DNA from: Moringa oleifera
Taxonomy: Eukaryota > Streptophyta > Magnoliopsida > Brassicales > Moringaceae
NCBI GenBank assembly: GCA_021397835.1
Contig: JAJFZO010000229.1
Location: forward strand, 7,627,872 to 7,691,871
Reading direction: 5' to 3'
Length of the DNA: 64,000 nt
Of this stretch, positions 27,273 through 40,200 are shown in pieces. Below the pieces are notes generated by a model. It was not told where the DNA came from. It ran no database searches and was given only the letters and a program-made list of their open reading frames with translations. Position 1 is the stretch's first letter. Every line of letters begins with the position of its first letter. The position numbers and the translations under genes were made by a program.

Positions 27273-30200
27273 CTCCGTCCAAGTATAAGCTCATGAGAAT
27301 CACTTGTTACTTTCATCTCCCTTCATTCGATCATGTTTTAAACCCTAAATTGTTCCAAAAATATCCAAGAGATTACGCTTTACGAGATTCATCATTCACC
27401 TATTCACATTATCTTTTGGATTTTTCGCAAAACCTCCCTAGAAGAGCCTTATTGGTCATGAGAATGTAGTTCTTGTATGATGGAGTAGCCATATTTAATT
27501 CTCATTCTCTTTTATTGTAATGCCATATGGTTTATGCTTTGCTATTACTACAATGCCTCAAGCTATTCTTTTTTGACATCTTGTAGACCTTTTATTATTT
27601 TGGAAGCGAAATTAGGTATCTGTACATATTGTTTAAAAAATAAGTGGTGATTTTAATTTTATCTTTTAGAGATTTCCAAAGAAATAAATTTCCTCCCTTT
27701 TCACCCAAAGGGTTTTCCATAGCGAAAGTTCAGGTATGACATATTAGACCATCGTAGTTATTCAACCCTAAACTTGAACCTTGAGCCCTAAACCATAAAG
27801 TGTGAACTTGAACACTTGCATCCTTAACCTTGAACCCCAAACCTACAACCTTGAAATTTGAAGTTTAATTTATTGACTTTATACCCTGAATGTAAGGCTC
27901 GAGATGCCTAACCTTGGACTTGGGGCCTTAGACCATTGGCTTTCGACCCTTAACCACCAATATTTGAGTTTAAACTTGACACCATTAACGTTAAACCCTA
28001 AACCGCCAATACTTGTGTCTAGACCTGACACCCTTAACCTTAAACCTTTGACTCAAACCCCTGACCTTGAACCTCGACCTTGGACCTTCGACCTTTAACC
28101 CTAAACCTCAGTCCTTTGACCCTAAATCCTTCATCAAAAGCCTAGAACTCTATTGATAACTCAACTATGTATAATGAAGTTATCTAGTGTTTTTTGAGTT
28201 TTATGAACTTTTTTCATGCTTTTGTGTGTTTTTTATGGTTTTTATTGCAATAATTGACGATGAAACATAAGTGTAAGCATTAAGGGAATAACCATATCTA
28301 TTTGAGTTATTTTGACCAATTTTGACATGACTTTGTATTTTGCAAGTAGCCGTCTCTTTCAAACTCCAATTAACATCATTAACTTGTAAAATCTAATCTT
28401 CAAGTGATCTTCTTTTGAAGAAACTTAATTTTTGCCTTTTCCACTTCTTTTCTTCATCCTTCGAAACGATTTTTCCTTGTTGAAAGTTACACCAAAATGT
28501 GCTCACATTAAAACACAAGAAAAGCCCATGAACCACCCTCAATATTTTGGACTCATTTCCAACTATTCTTCATGCTTTTTAGGCCATCAGATCCCTCAAA
28601 TTGCCTTTTTAAGCACTCATTTTGAACCTAACAAAGAGCAAACGAAGGGTACTTCCAACATTAACATATTTTTTTCCCTTTAATCATCACTTAATAATGG
28701 CTGCAATCTACCATAACGATCTCTTATTCCATTCGACCTCCTCAAGCATCTTTCAAGAACTTTAATCATAATTTTCAACTCCCCTTCCAAGGTAAAGCTC
28801 GTGAGGGTTACTTTCTACTTTAGATCATCATCATAAGCTTTAAGCTTTCAGTTGATCCAAATATATTCTAAACATCACCCTCTACAAGATTAATCATTCA
28901 CTTCTTTGCATCTACTTCTTCTTTTGATTTGGACTCTTAACCTTGACTTTAGACCTTAGAAGTTAAACCATCAACCTTAGAACTTAGATCAAACCTTTCA
29001 TCATCAACCCCGAGCCTTCTTAAGAACTTAACTATTTTTAATGCATTTATGTAGTGTTTTTTGAATATTTGAAGCTTCGTCAATGCTTTTCTTTTCTTTT
29101 TTTTTTTTTTATGTTTTTGATTCCAGAATTAGATGATGAAAGACAAGAGGAAGCATTAAGGGAAAAAATAATTCTATTTATACGGTTTAGGGCAACTTTG
29201 ACACTACATTGTATTGTGCAAATGACTCTCACTTCCAAACTCCAATTAATATCATTTTACTTGTATCATCTCAGTTTTCAATTGATTTCCTTTTGAAATA
29301 ACTTAATTTCGGCCATTTTAATTTCTTATTTTCATTCTATGCATTTTTTCGTATTGCAACTTGCCTTAGAATGAGCTTGCATGAAACCATATGAAACCTT
29401 ATGCTCTTCCTTTAGCCTTGTTTTTTCTTTTCTTTTTTGTGAAAAACAATTGATAATTGAAGCACCCATAGTATTTCATACTCATTTCCTACTATTCTTC
29501 ATGTTCTTTGGCATTACCAACGTGGAATTGTCTTTCTAAGAAAGATCTGAATAATCTCAAGTACGCACTTCTAACCTAATGAAAAGCCCATAAAAGGGTC
29601 TTCAAGTGTCAATATCTTTTTTCTCTTTCATTCTTTCACTTTCAACATTGTTCCTGTACAATCATAGATTATAATAACACATACATATCTCTCACTTTAA
29701 GGATCTTCCAAGAACTACCTCAAAAGTGCCCTCTTTAATGGTCATTTTCAATTTTCCCACTATCAAAATGCTCATGAGGGTCATTTTTTGGTTTCATATC
29801 TTTTCATCTATTCATGTTTTAAACCCTAAATTAGTCCCAAGATATTCATGAGATCACTATCTAGAAGATTTATCTTTCACTTCTTTACTTCTTTTTTTGC
29901 AAAACCTCCCTACATGAGTCCTTTTGGTCATGTGAATATAGTTCATTTATCATGGAATAGTCGTTTTAAATTCTCATTCTCTTTTATTTTAATTCCATAT
30001 GGTTTATGCTTTGCTCTTAGTATGTAGCCTCATGTCATTCTTCAACATCTTACAGCTTACATAATTTTGGAACTAAAATTAGGTATCAGTACATACAGTT
30101 TAAAAAACTTGTGGCAACTTCAATTTTATTTTTTAGGATTTCCAAAGAAATGAATTTTCTCCATTTTCACACAAAGGGTCATCCATAGTGAGACTCGTAC

Positions 30201-33200
30201 TATGACACCTTTGACCACCCTAGTTCCGAAACCGTGAACTTGAAATTTTGGCATTAAGCCATAAAATGTGAACACGAAAACTTGCATCCTTACCCTTGAG
30301 ACTTAAACCTGTAACCCATAATTCAAATTTTAATTTTTTGACTTTAAACCCTAGACCTAGGGTACAAGGCCCTTGACTCTAGACCTTTAGCTCATGACTC
30401 TTCACCATTGATCTTTCACCTTGGACCTTGTAGCCTTAACCCTAAACCTTGAACCTTTAACTATGACCCTTGACCTTGTCCTTGGACCGTTGACCCCAAA
30501 CCCTTAACCAAAGACTTAGAACCTTATTGATAACTCAATAATTTGTTATGTATTAATCTAGATTAAGAGGTTTCTCAATATATTTTTGTGTTATTTTGAT
30601 GTTGTTTATTGCAAGATTAGAAGATGAAAAACAAATAAAAGATCATAAAACTGCAATCTAGGACATGCCTCTCTTCTGTCATCTAACCTCTTCGAAGATC
30701 TTTCAAACACTGTCATAGAGCAGCCCTTTTTAATCAAAATATTGAATCTCCTTCCAAGGAAAAGCTCAACATGGTTACTTTATATTTTTTGTATCTATTA
30801 GTTTTACAATTTGTTAAACCTAAATTTATTCAAAAACATTCATGAGATCACCCCCTATAAGATTCAACATTTAGCTTTTTTGTATCACTTTCTTGATTTT
30901 ATGTAAAACCTATCTAAAAAGCCCTATTGGTCATGAGAAAGTAGTTTTATTTATGATGGAACATATAATTTACATTCTCATTCTCTCTTATCATAATGTT
31001 GTACGGTTTATGCTTTACTCTTAGGATGTTGCTTCACACCGTTCTTCTTTCAAATCTAGTAGACCTTTTATCTTTTTATAAGCAAAATTATCTATTAGTA
31101 CATATAGTTTAAAAAAAATTATGGGACTCTGAAGTTAATTTTTAGGGATTTCTAAGGAAATACATTTTCTCCTTTTCCACATTAAGATTCTTTGTGGTGA
31201 AACCCTTGCTATGACACCTTAAACCATCTTAGTCCCTAACCCTTAACCTTCAACCCTAAACCAATAACCAAAATTTTAAATTTTAATTTCTTGACCTTAG
31301 ATCTTAGACATAGGATTTAGAACCAACTTAAGTTTAGTACCCTAGAGCATTGGCTCACGACCCTTAACCATTAGTCTTTGACATTAGACCTTCTAGCCTT
31401 ATCAATAAACCTTAAACCTAGACTTTGTACCCTTAATGATCACTTAAGACCTTGGACCTCAGACCTTTAACCTTCGACCTTTAACCTCCAACCGTTGACC
31501 TTTCCTCAAAGACCTCAAGCCTTAGTGATAACTCAACTATTTATAATGCATTTAACTATTGTTTTTGATTTTTGAGAGATTCGTCGATGGTTTTTAACTT
31601 TTTTTAAATTGCTTATAGAAAGATTAGACTATGAAAGATAAATGGAAGCATCATGGGAAAAAACAAATCTATTTGAAATGCTTTGGGCAACTTTTATACC
31701 ACTTTGTATTTTACTAATTATTTTCAATGTATTTTACATAATTTATGTTTTGCTCATTGTGTTTGGCCCCAAACCATTCTTCTTTGGCATCTTGTAGACC
31801 TTTCATTATTTTGAAAGCAAAATTAGGTATCGATACGTACTATTTAAAAAATTGGTGACAACTTCAACTTTATTTTTGGGGATTTCCAAATAGATGAATT
31901 TCCACCACTTTCATACTAAAGGTTTTCAATAGTGAAACGCCGACTATGGCACTGTAGACCACCCTAGTCCTTAAACTCTGAACTTAAACTTTGAGCCATA
32001 AAGTAGTGAACCTAAATACTTGCATTGTTATCCTCGAATCCCAAACTTGCAATCTTCAAATTTTAATTTTAATTTCTTGACCTTAGACCCTAAACCTGAG
32101 GATTCCGAACCCTAAACCTTGGACTACGGACACTAGACCATTGATTGTTGAGTTTGGATCTTGTAGCCTTAGCCTTGAACCCTAAACCTTTGACTTGGAC
32201 CTTAAACCTTAACCTCAGACCTTGGACCTTAAACCTTCAACCCTATATCTTAGTCCTTCAATCCAAAACCCTTCATAATAAACTTAAAACCTTATTGATG
32301 ACTCAACTATTTATGTTGTAGTTCTTTAGTGTTTTTTGAATTTTAAAAGCTTCTTCAAAGCATCTCTTTATTTTTTATGTTGTTTGTGGCACGACTGGAC
32401 GATGAAACATAAGTGGAAGCATTTAAGGAAAAGATAGATCTGTTTGAGTAGTGTTAGCCAACTTTGACATTCTATTGTATTTTGCCAATAACTCTCTCTT
32501 CTAAACTCCAAGTTCCTAATTGAAAAATCAACATTGAGGCATGAAATGTGAACATGAAAACATGCATCCTTGACCGTAGACCTTTAATTCAATGTCTTTC
32601 AACATAAACATAGGAGCCATTTGATAACTCAACTATTTATAATGCATTTTGATTTTGATTTTTTGAATTTTGAGAGCTTCTTTGATTTTTTTTTTTTTGG
32701 TTTTTTTTTAAGTTTTTCATTGCCAGATTGGGTGAAAATATATAAGCGAAAGTATTGAGGAAAAAAATAGATCTGTTTGAGTAGTTTTTGTCAACTTTGG
32801 CACCACTTTGTATTTTGCGAATAACTAGCTCTTTCGAAGTGTAGTTGGCATCCTTTAACTTGTAAAATCAAAATCTTCAAGTGATTATCTTTTCTGAATA
32901 CTTAAATTTAGTGATTTTAATTTCATGTTTTGAATCCTTCGAAAGGAGTTTTCCTCCGTGAAAGTTACTCCAAAAAAAGCTTGCATCAAGACACAAGCTA
33001 CCCTATACTCTTCCTTCAAACCTTTTTTTTTTATTTTTTAAAATATAGTTAGTGTCATTGATGCACCCTCAATACATAATATTGATCTCCAACTATACTC
33101 TTCATTCAAACCCTTTTTTCTTTTAAAATAACTTAATTTTAGTCATTTTAATTTTCATATATCATCCCTTTTACTTATCTCTCGTTTCGTCCAACCTCCT

Positions 33201-33256
33201 CAAGTAACTTTGAGAAACTGCCTCAAAAAAGCCCTCCTTCATAATAATTTTCCAGT
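27273..33256. repeat. HOR copy 5 (5984 bp), divergence rising toward its right edge
   Basis: The left two thirds match the consensus apart from a longer poly-T near 29098-29110. Private changes accumulate to the right: G at 31025, GGGG near 31878, CCAAGTTCC near 32511, T at 32855, GAATACTT near 32897, CCTCCGTG near 32954, ATAATATTG near 33077 and CCCTTTTAC near 33167. This is what is expected near the edge of a homogenised array. No gene seen. Confidence 0.96.
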
Positions 33257-33684
33257 CTCCGTCCAAGTATAAGCTCATGAGAATCACTTGTTACTTTCAT
33301 CTCCCTTCATTCGATCATGTTTTAAACCCTAAATTGTTCCAAAAATATCCAAGAGATTACGCTTTACGAGATTCATCATTCACCTATTCACATTATCTTT
33401 TGGATTTTTCGCAAAACCTCCCTAGAAGAGCCTTATTGGTCATGAGAATGTAGTTCTTGTATGATGGAGTAGCCATATTTAATTCTCATTCTCTTTTATT
33501 GTAATGCCATATGGTTTATGCTTTGCTATTACTACAATGCCTCAAGCTATTCTTTTTTGACATCTTGTAGACCTTTTATTATTTTGGAAGCGAAATTAGG
33601 TATCTGTACATATTGTTTAAAAAATAAGTGGTGATTTTAATTTTATCTTTTAGAGATTTCCAAAGAAATAAATTTCCTCCCTTT
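33257..33684. repeat. HOR copy 6, truncated (428 bp)
   Basis: Only the start of the unit matches the other copies. Identity ends at about 33684 (CCTCCCTTTCCATCC here, CCTCCCTTTTCACCC in the other copies). Beyond this point the sequence stays homologous but is clearly diverged, so the boundary marks loss of homogenisation and not an insertion. Confidence 0.9.
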
Positions 33685-33972
33685 CCATCCAAAGGGTTTT
33701 CCATAGTGAAAACTTGAGTATGACACATTAGACCACCATAGTATCTCAACCCTAAACTTGAACCTTGACCCTTAAACGATAAAGTGTGAACTTGAAATCT
33801 TGCATCCCTAACCTTAAACCCCAAACTCACAACCTTGAAATTCAAATTTTAATTTATGGACTTTACACCGTAAACGTAAGGCTCGAGACCCCTAACCTTG
33901 GACTTGGGGCCTTAGACCTTTGGCTTTCAACCTTTAGCCACCAATACTTGAGTTTAGACCTGCCAACCTTAA

Positions 33973-33988
33973 CCCTAAACCCTAAACC
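33973..33988. repeat. Two perfect tandem CCCTAAA telomere heptamers
   Basis: CCCTAAACCCTAAACC is read directly from the + strand inside a degenerate tract. This is the plant (Arabidopsis-type) telomere repeat in C-strand orientation and the best single clue to the origin of the tracts. Confidence 0.75.
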
Positions 33989-36900
33989 TTTGACTTGAGC
34001 CCTTAACCTTGAACCTTGACCATGGACCTTCGACCTTCAACCCTAAATCTTAGTTCTTCGACCCTAAATCCTTCATAAAAAACCTAGAACCCTATTGATA
34101 ACTCAGCTATGTATAATGAACTTATCTAGTGTTTTTTGAGTTTCATGAATTTTGTTGATGCTTTTGTGTGTTTTTTGTGTTATTTATTGCAATAATTGAT
34201 GAATAAATGCAAGACTTTGTATTTATTCATCAATTTGAGTTATTTTGACCAGATGTGACAAGACTTTGTATTTTGCTAATAGCTGTCTCTTTCAAACTCC
34301 AATTAACATCATTTAACTTGCAAAATCTGATCTTCAAGTGATCTTCTTTTGAGGGAACTTAATTTTGGCCTTTTCAACTTCTTCTTTTCATTCTTTGAAA
34401 CCATTTTTCCTTGTTGAAAGTTACACCAAAATGTGCTCACATGAAAGCATAAGAAAAGCCTATAAAGCACCCTCAATATGTTACACTCATTTCCAACTAT
34501 TCTTCATGCTTTTTAAGCGATAACATACCTCAAATTGCTTTTTGATCACTAAGTTCGAACCTAACAAAGAGTGGATCAACGGTACTTCCAACATTAATAT
34601 CTTTTTTCCCTTTAATCATCACTTAATAATGACTGCAATCTACCATAACCATCTCTTATTCCATCCGACCTCCTCAAGTATCTTTCAAAAAATTTCTTCA
34701 TAATTTTCAACTCCCCTTCCAAGGTGAAGCTTATAAGGGTTACTTTCTACTTAAGATCACCATCACAAGCTTTAAGCCCTCAATTAATCCAAACATATTC
34801 TCAACATCACCATCTACAAAATTAATCATTCGCTTTTTTGTATGTACTTCTTTTGATTTAGACTTGGACTCTTAACCTTGACTTCAGACCTTAAAAGTTA
34901 GACCATCAACCTTAGAACTTAGATGATTAACCCTAGACCCTTCATCATAGACCTCAAGCCTTCTTAAGAACTTAACTATTTATAACGCATTTATGTGGTG
35001 TTTTTTGAATGTTTAGAGCTTCGTCAATGCTTCTTTTTTTTTTTTTTTGCATTTTTTTTATGTTCTTTATTCTAGAATTGGATGGTGAAAGACAAGAGGA
35101 AACATTAAGGGGAAAAAATAATTCTATTTGTGTGGTTTAGGGCATTTTTGATACTATGTCTTAGTCTTTTAATCCTAAACCCTTCATAATAGACCTATAA
35201 CCTTATTTGTGACTCAACTATTTGTATTGTAGTTCTTTAGTGATATTTGAATTTAAAGAACTTCCTCAAAGCATCTCTTTATTTTTTTTATGTCGTTTGT
35301 GGCAAGATTGGACTATGAAACATAAGTGGAAGCATTAAAGGAAAATATTGACTTGTTTGAGTAGTTTTGGCCAACATTTACATTGCTTTGTATTTTGCCA
35401 ATAACTCTATCTTGTAAACTCCAAGTTCCTAAACTGTGAACTTGAAAATTTAGCAGTGATCCATAAAATGTGAACATGAAAACTTGCATCCTGACCATAG
35501 ACCTTTAATTCTACGCCTTTTTCATCATAAACATAGGACCCATTTGATAACTCAACTATTTATAATGCATTTTGATTTTTATTTTTGGAACTTGATTTTT
35601 ATTTTTTGAACTTTGACAGCTTCTTTGATGGCACTTTTTTTAAGTTCTTCAATGCAAAATTAGGTGAAAATAGACAAATGAAAGCATTGAGGGAAAGTAC
35701 ATATCTATTTGAGTAGTTTTTGTCAACTTTGGCACCACTTTGTATTTTGCAAATAACTAGCTCTTTCGAATTGTAGTTGGCATCATGTAACTTGCAAAAT
35801 CTAAATCTTTAAGTGATTACCTTTTGTAAGAACTTAAATCTAGCAATTTTAATTTCATGTTTTTATTTCTTTATAGGAGTTTTCCACCTTGAAAGTTACT
35901 CCAAAAAAAGCTTGCATCAAGACATAAGCTACCTTATACTCTTCCTTCCAACCTCTTTATTCTTTTTTTTTTTAAAAAAATACAGTTAGTCTCATTGATG
36001 CACCCTCAATACATAATTCTGATTTCCAACTATACTCTTCATTTAAACCTTTTTTTCTTTTAAAATAACTTAACTTTAGTCATTTTAATTTTCATATATC
36101 ATCTCTTGAAAGCATATTTCTTTCTTGGAAGTTACTCAAGAAAGACTGTGCATTAAACTAAAGATACCCTATATTGTTGCATTAAAACATTTTTTTTCAA
36201 GTATAAATGGTTTAATTAAAGCTGCTTGAGTATTTCATACTCATCTTGATATTGTTTGAGCCATCAGATCTCTCTAGTTGCATTATTTGAAAAGCTTTAA
36301 ATAATCTCAAGCACTCAGTTTTAACCTAAGAACGAGCTCATTAAGGGGCTTTTAGCATTGATATTTTTTTCCCCTTTCGTTCTTTCGGTTTCAGGATCAT
36401 TCCCCTATAATCACAAGACTCCTACACTTATTTGTCATTTTGTCTAACCTCCTACAGTATCTGTTTAGAAACTGCCTTAAAAGAGTGCTCCTCCATAATA
36501 ATTTTCAGTCTCCTTCGAAGGATAAGCTAATGAGAATCACTTTCTACTTTCATCTCTTTTTATTCGATGATGTTTTAAACCCTAAATTGATCAAAAAATA
36601 TCCAAAAGATTACCCTCTACAAGATTCATCATTCACCTCTTCACATTACCTTTTGCATTTTTCGCAAAACCTCCCTAGAGAGCCCTTGTTGGTCATGAGA
36701 ATGTAGTTCATGCATGATGGAATAGCCATTGTTAATTCTCATTCTCTTTTATTGTACTGCCATATGGTTTATGCTTTGCTATTACTGCAATGGCTCAAGT
36801 CGTTCTTCTTTGACATCTTATAGACCTTTTATTATTTTGGAAGTGAAATTAGGTATCTCTACATATTGTTTAAAAAAACTGGTGATTTTAATTTTATTTT

Positions 36901-37223
36901 TTAAAAATTTCCAAACGAATGAATTTCTTCCATTTTCATCCAAAGGGTTTTCCATAGCGAAAACTCGGGTATGACACATTAGACCACCATAGTCGCTCAA
37001 CCCCAAACTTGAACCTTAAGCCCTAAACCATAAAGGGTGAACTTGAAAACTTGCATCCTTAACCTTGAACCCCAAACCTACAACCTTGAAATTTAAATTT
37101 TAATTTGTTGACTTTACACCGTAAACGTAAGGCTCGAGACCCTTAACCCTGGACTTGGGCCCTTAGACCTTTGGCTTTCAACCTTTAACCACCAATACTT
37201 GAGTTTAGACCTGGCATACTTAA

Positions 37224-37237
37224 CCCTAAACCCTAAA
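37224..37237. repeat. Two perfect tandem CCCTAAA telomere heptamers
   Basis: CCCTAAACCCTAAA in the telomere-like tract of the next corresponding monomer, in the same orientation as the pair at 33973. Confidence 0.75.
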
Positions 37238-40200
37238 CCTTTGACTCAAACCCTTAACCTTGAACCTTGACCTTGGACCTTCGACCTTCAACCCTAAACC
37301 TTAGTCCTTCGACCCTAAATCCTTCATCAAAAACCTAAAACCCTATTGATAACTCAGCTAGGTATAATCAAGTTATCTAGTGTTTTTTGAGTTTTATGAA
37401 CTTTTTTGATGCTTTTGCTTGTTTTTTTATGTTGCTTATTGCAATAATTGATGACGAAACACAAGTGTAAGCATTAAGGGAAAAAAAACATATCTATTTG
37501 AGTTATATTGACCAGTTTGACACGACTGTGTATTTTGTTAATAACCATCTCTTTCAAACTCCAGTTAACATCATTTAACTTGTAAAATGTGATCTTCAAG
37601 TGATCTTCTTTCGAAGGAACTTAATTTTGGCCTTTTCAACTTTTTGTTTTCATCCTTCAAAACCATTTTTCCTTCTTGAAAGTTACACCAAAATGTGCTC
37701 ACATTAAAATACAAGAAGAGCCCACGAAGCACCTTTAATATTTTGGACTCATTTCCAACTATTCTTCATGTTTTTTAAGCCATCACATCCCTCAAAATGC
37801 CTTTTTGAGCACTAAGTTCGAACCCAACAAGTAGTGGATGAACAGTACTTAATAATGACTGCAATCTACCATAACCATCTCTTATTCCATCTGACCTCCT
37901 CAAGCATCTTTCAAAAACTTTAATCATAATATTCAACTCCCATTCCAAGGTGAAGCTTGTGAAGGTTACTTTCTACTTAAGATCACCATCATAATTCTCA
38001 TTTTCATATTCTCAACATAATTCTATTTATGTGGTTTAGGGTGACTTTGACACTACTTTGTATTGTGCAAATGACTCTTACTTCTAAGCTCCAATTGACA
38101 TCATTTTACTTGTATCATCTTAATATCTTTAATTGATTTCCTTTTGATGAAACTTAATTTGGACCATTTTAATTTCTTATTTTCATTCCATGTGTTTTTC
38201 CTTATTTCAAGTTGCTTTCAAATGAGCTTGCATGAAACCATACGAAACCTTATGCTCTTCCTTTAACCTTTTTTTTTCTTTTTTTTCTTTATGAAAAACA
38301 ATTGATAATTTAAGCACCCATGGTATTTCAGACTCATTTCCTACTACTCTTCATGTTCCCTAGCATTACATCCGTTGAATTATTTTTGTAAGAAAGATCT
38401 GAATAAGCTTAAGTACTCACTTCTAACCTAATGACAAGCCTGCGAAAGGGTCTTCAAGCATCAATATCTTTTTTCCCTTTTATTCTTTTGCTTTTAAGAT
38501 TGTTCCTCTACAATCATATATCATAATAACCCATACTAATCTTTCACTTTAAGGATCTTCCAAAAACTGCCTCAAAAGTGCCCTTTTTAATTGTCATTTT
38601 CAATTTTTTCACCAACGGAATGCTCATGAGGGTAATTTTTTGGTTTCATATCTTTTCATCTAGTCATTTTTTAAACCTTAAATTAGTCCTAAAATATTCA
38701 TGAGAACACTATCTACAAGATTTATCTTTCACTTCTTTACTTCTTTTTCTAGATTTTTTGCTAAACTTCCCTACATGAGTCCTTTTGGTCATGTGAATGT
38801 AGTTCACTTATCATGAAATAGCCATTTTAAATTCTCGTTCTCTTTTACTTTAATGCCATATGGTTTATGCTTTGCTTTTAGTGTGTTGCCTCATGCATTT
38901 CTTCTTTGACATCTTATAACGTGCATAATTTTAGAACCAAAATTAGGTATCAGTACATACAATTTAAAAAACTTGTGGCAACTTCAATTTTATTTTTTAG
39001 GATTTCCAAAGAAATGAATTTTCTCTATTTTCACAAAAAGGGTAATTCGTAGCGAGACTCATACTATGACACCCTTGACCACCCTAGTTCCTAAACAGTG
39101 AACTTGAAAATTTGGCATTGAGCCATAAAATGTGAACACGAAAACTTGCATCCTTACCCTTGAGAGCTAAACCTGCAACCCAAAATTCAATTTTTAATTT
39201 TTTCACCTTAGACCCTAGACCTAGGCTAAGACCTCTAGATCTTTAGCTCATGACCCTTCACCTTTGATCTTTCACCTTGGACCTTGCAGCCTCAACCCTA
39301 GACCTTGAACCTTTAACTATGACCCTTGAACTTGTCCTTGGACCTTTGACTCTAAACCCTTCACCATAGAGTTAGAACCTTATTGATAAGTCAATAATTT
39401 ATTATGTACTAATCTAGATTAAAAGGTTTCTCAATATCTTTTTCGTGATATTCATATTGTTTGTTACAAGATTAGAAAAAGAGCAACAAATAAAAAGCTT
39501 TAACGGAAAAAACTTATCTATTTGTATAGTTTTGGCCAACTTTGACACCACTTTATATCATGTGAATGACTCTCTCTTTTAAACTCTAACTGACATCATT
39601 TAACTTGTAAAATTTGAGTCTTTACGTGATTTTTTTTTTCAAATAACATAATTACGATCATTTTAATTTCATTTTTCCATGCTTTTAAAGCATTTTTCCT
39701 TCTTGAAAGTTACTTTAGAAAGAGCCCCCATTAAAACATTAGATACCCTATGATCTTCCTTCTAACCTTTTTTTTTTTTTCTCAAACATAATTGATCTCA
39801 CTAAAGCACCTTCAGTATTTCTTACTCATTTCCAACCATTGTTCATGTTTTTCGAGCTATTGAATCTCTCGAATTGCCTTTTGAAAAAAGTTTCAAATAA
39901 TTTCAAGTACTCAATTCCAAATCTAAGAAGACCTTATGAAAGGGTCTTCCAGTACAAATATCTTTTTTTCCTTCCATTATTTTGCTTTCAAGATTGTTCC
40001 TGTGCGATCATAAAAATTCAATCTCGCACATGCATCTCTCTTTTCATCTAACTTCAAAGATATTTCAGACACTATCATAGGGCAGCCCTTTTTAATCATA
40101 ATTTTGAATCATATTTTTTTGTGACTCCAAAGTTAATTTTTAGAGATTTCTGAAGAAATACATTTTCCTCTTTTTCACCTTGAGAGTTTTTTGTAGTGAA

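Larger units (their letters stand above)
3334..33684. repeat. Tandem array of a 5,985-bp higher-order satellite repeat (about 5.07 copies)
   Basis: Long identical blocks recur at 5983-5986 bp spacing. For example, the word CTCCGTCCAAGTATAAGC starts at 3334, 9317, 15302, 21287, 27273 and 33257. Only scattered single-base changes and homopolymer-length changes separate the copies, while sequence before 3331 and after about 33684 diverges abruptly. Inside one copy, anchors at 4216, 5084, 6588, 7587, 8357 and 8683 (then 10199) divide it into six diverged monomers of about 868, 1504, 999, 770, 326 and 1516 bp. This is the organisation known from centromeric higher-order satellites. The longest frames (61-95 codons, one of 80 in copy 5) repeat only because the DNA repeats, so none is called a gene. 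Whether the site is subtelomeric, pericentromeric or a knob cannot be told from the sequence. Confidence 0.97.
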
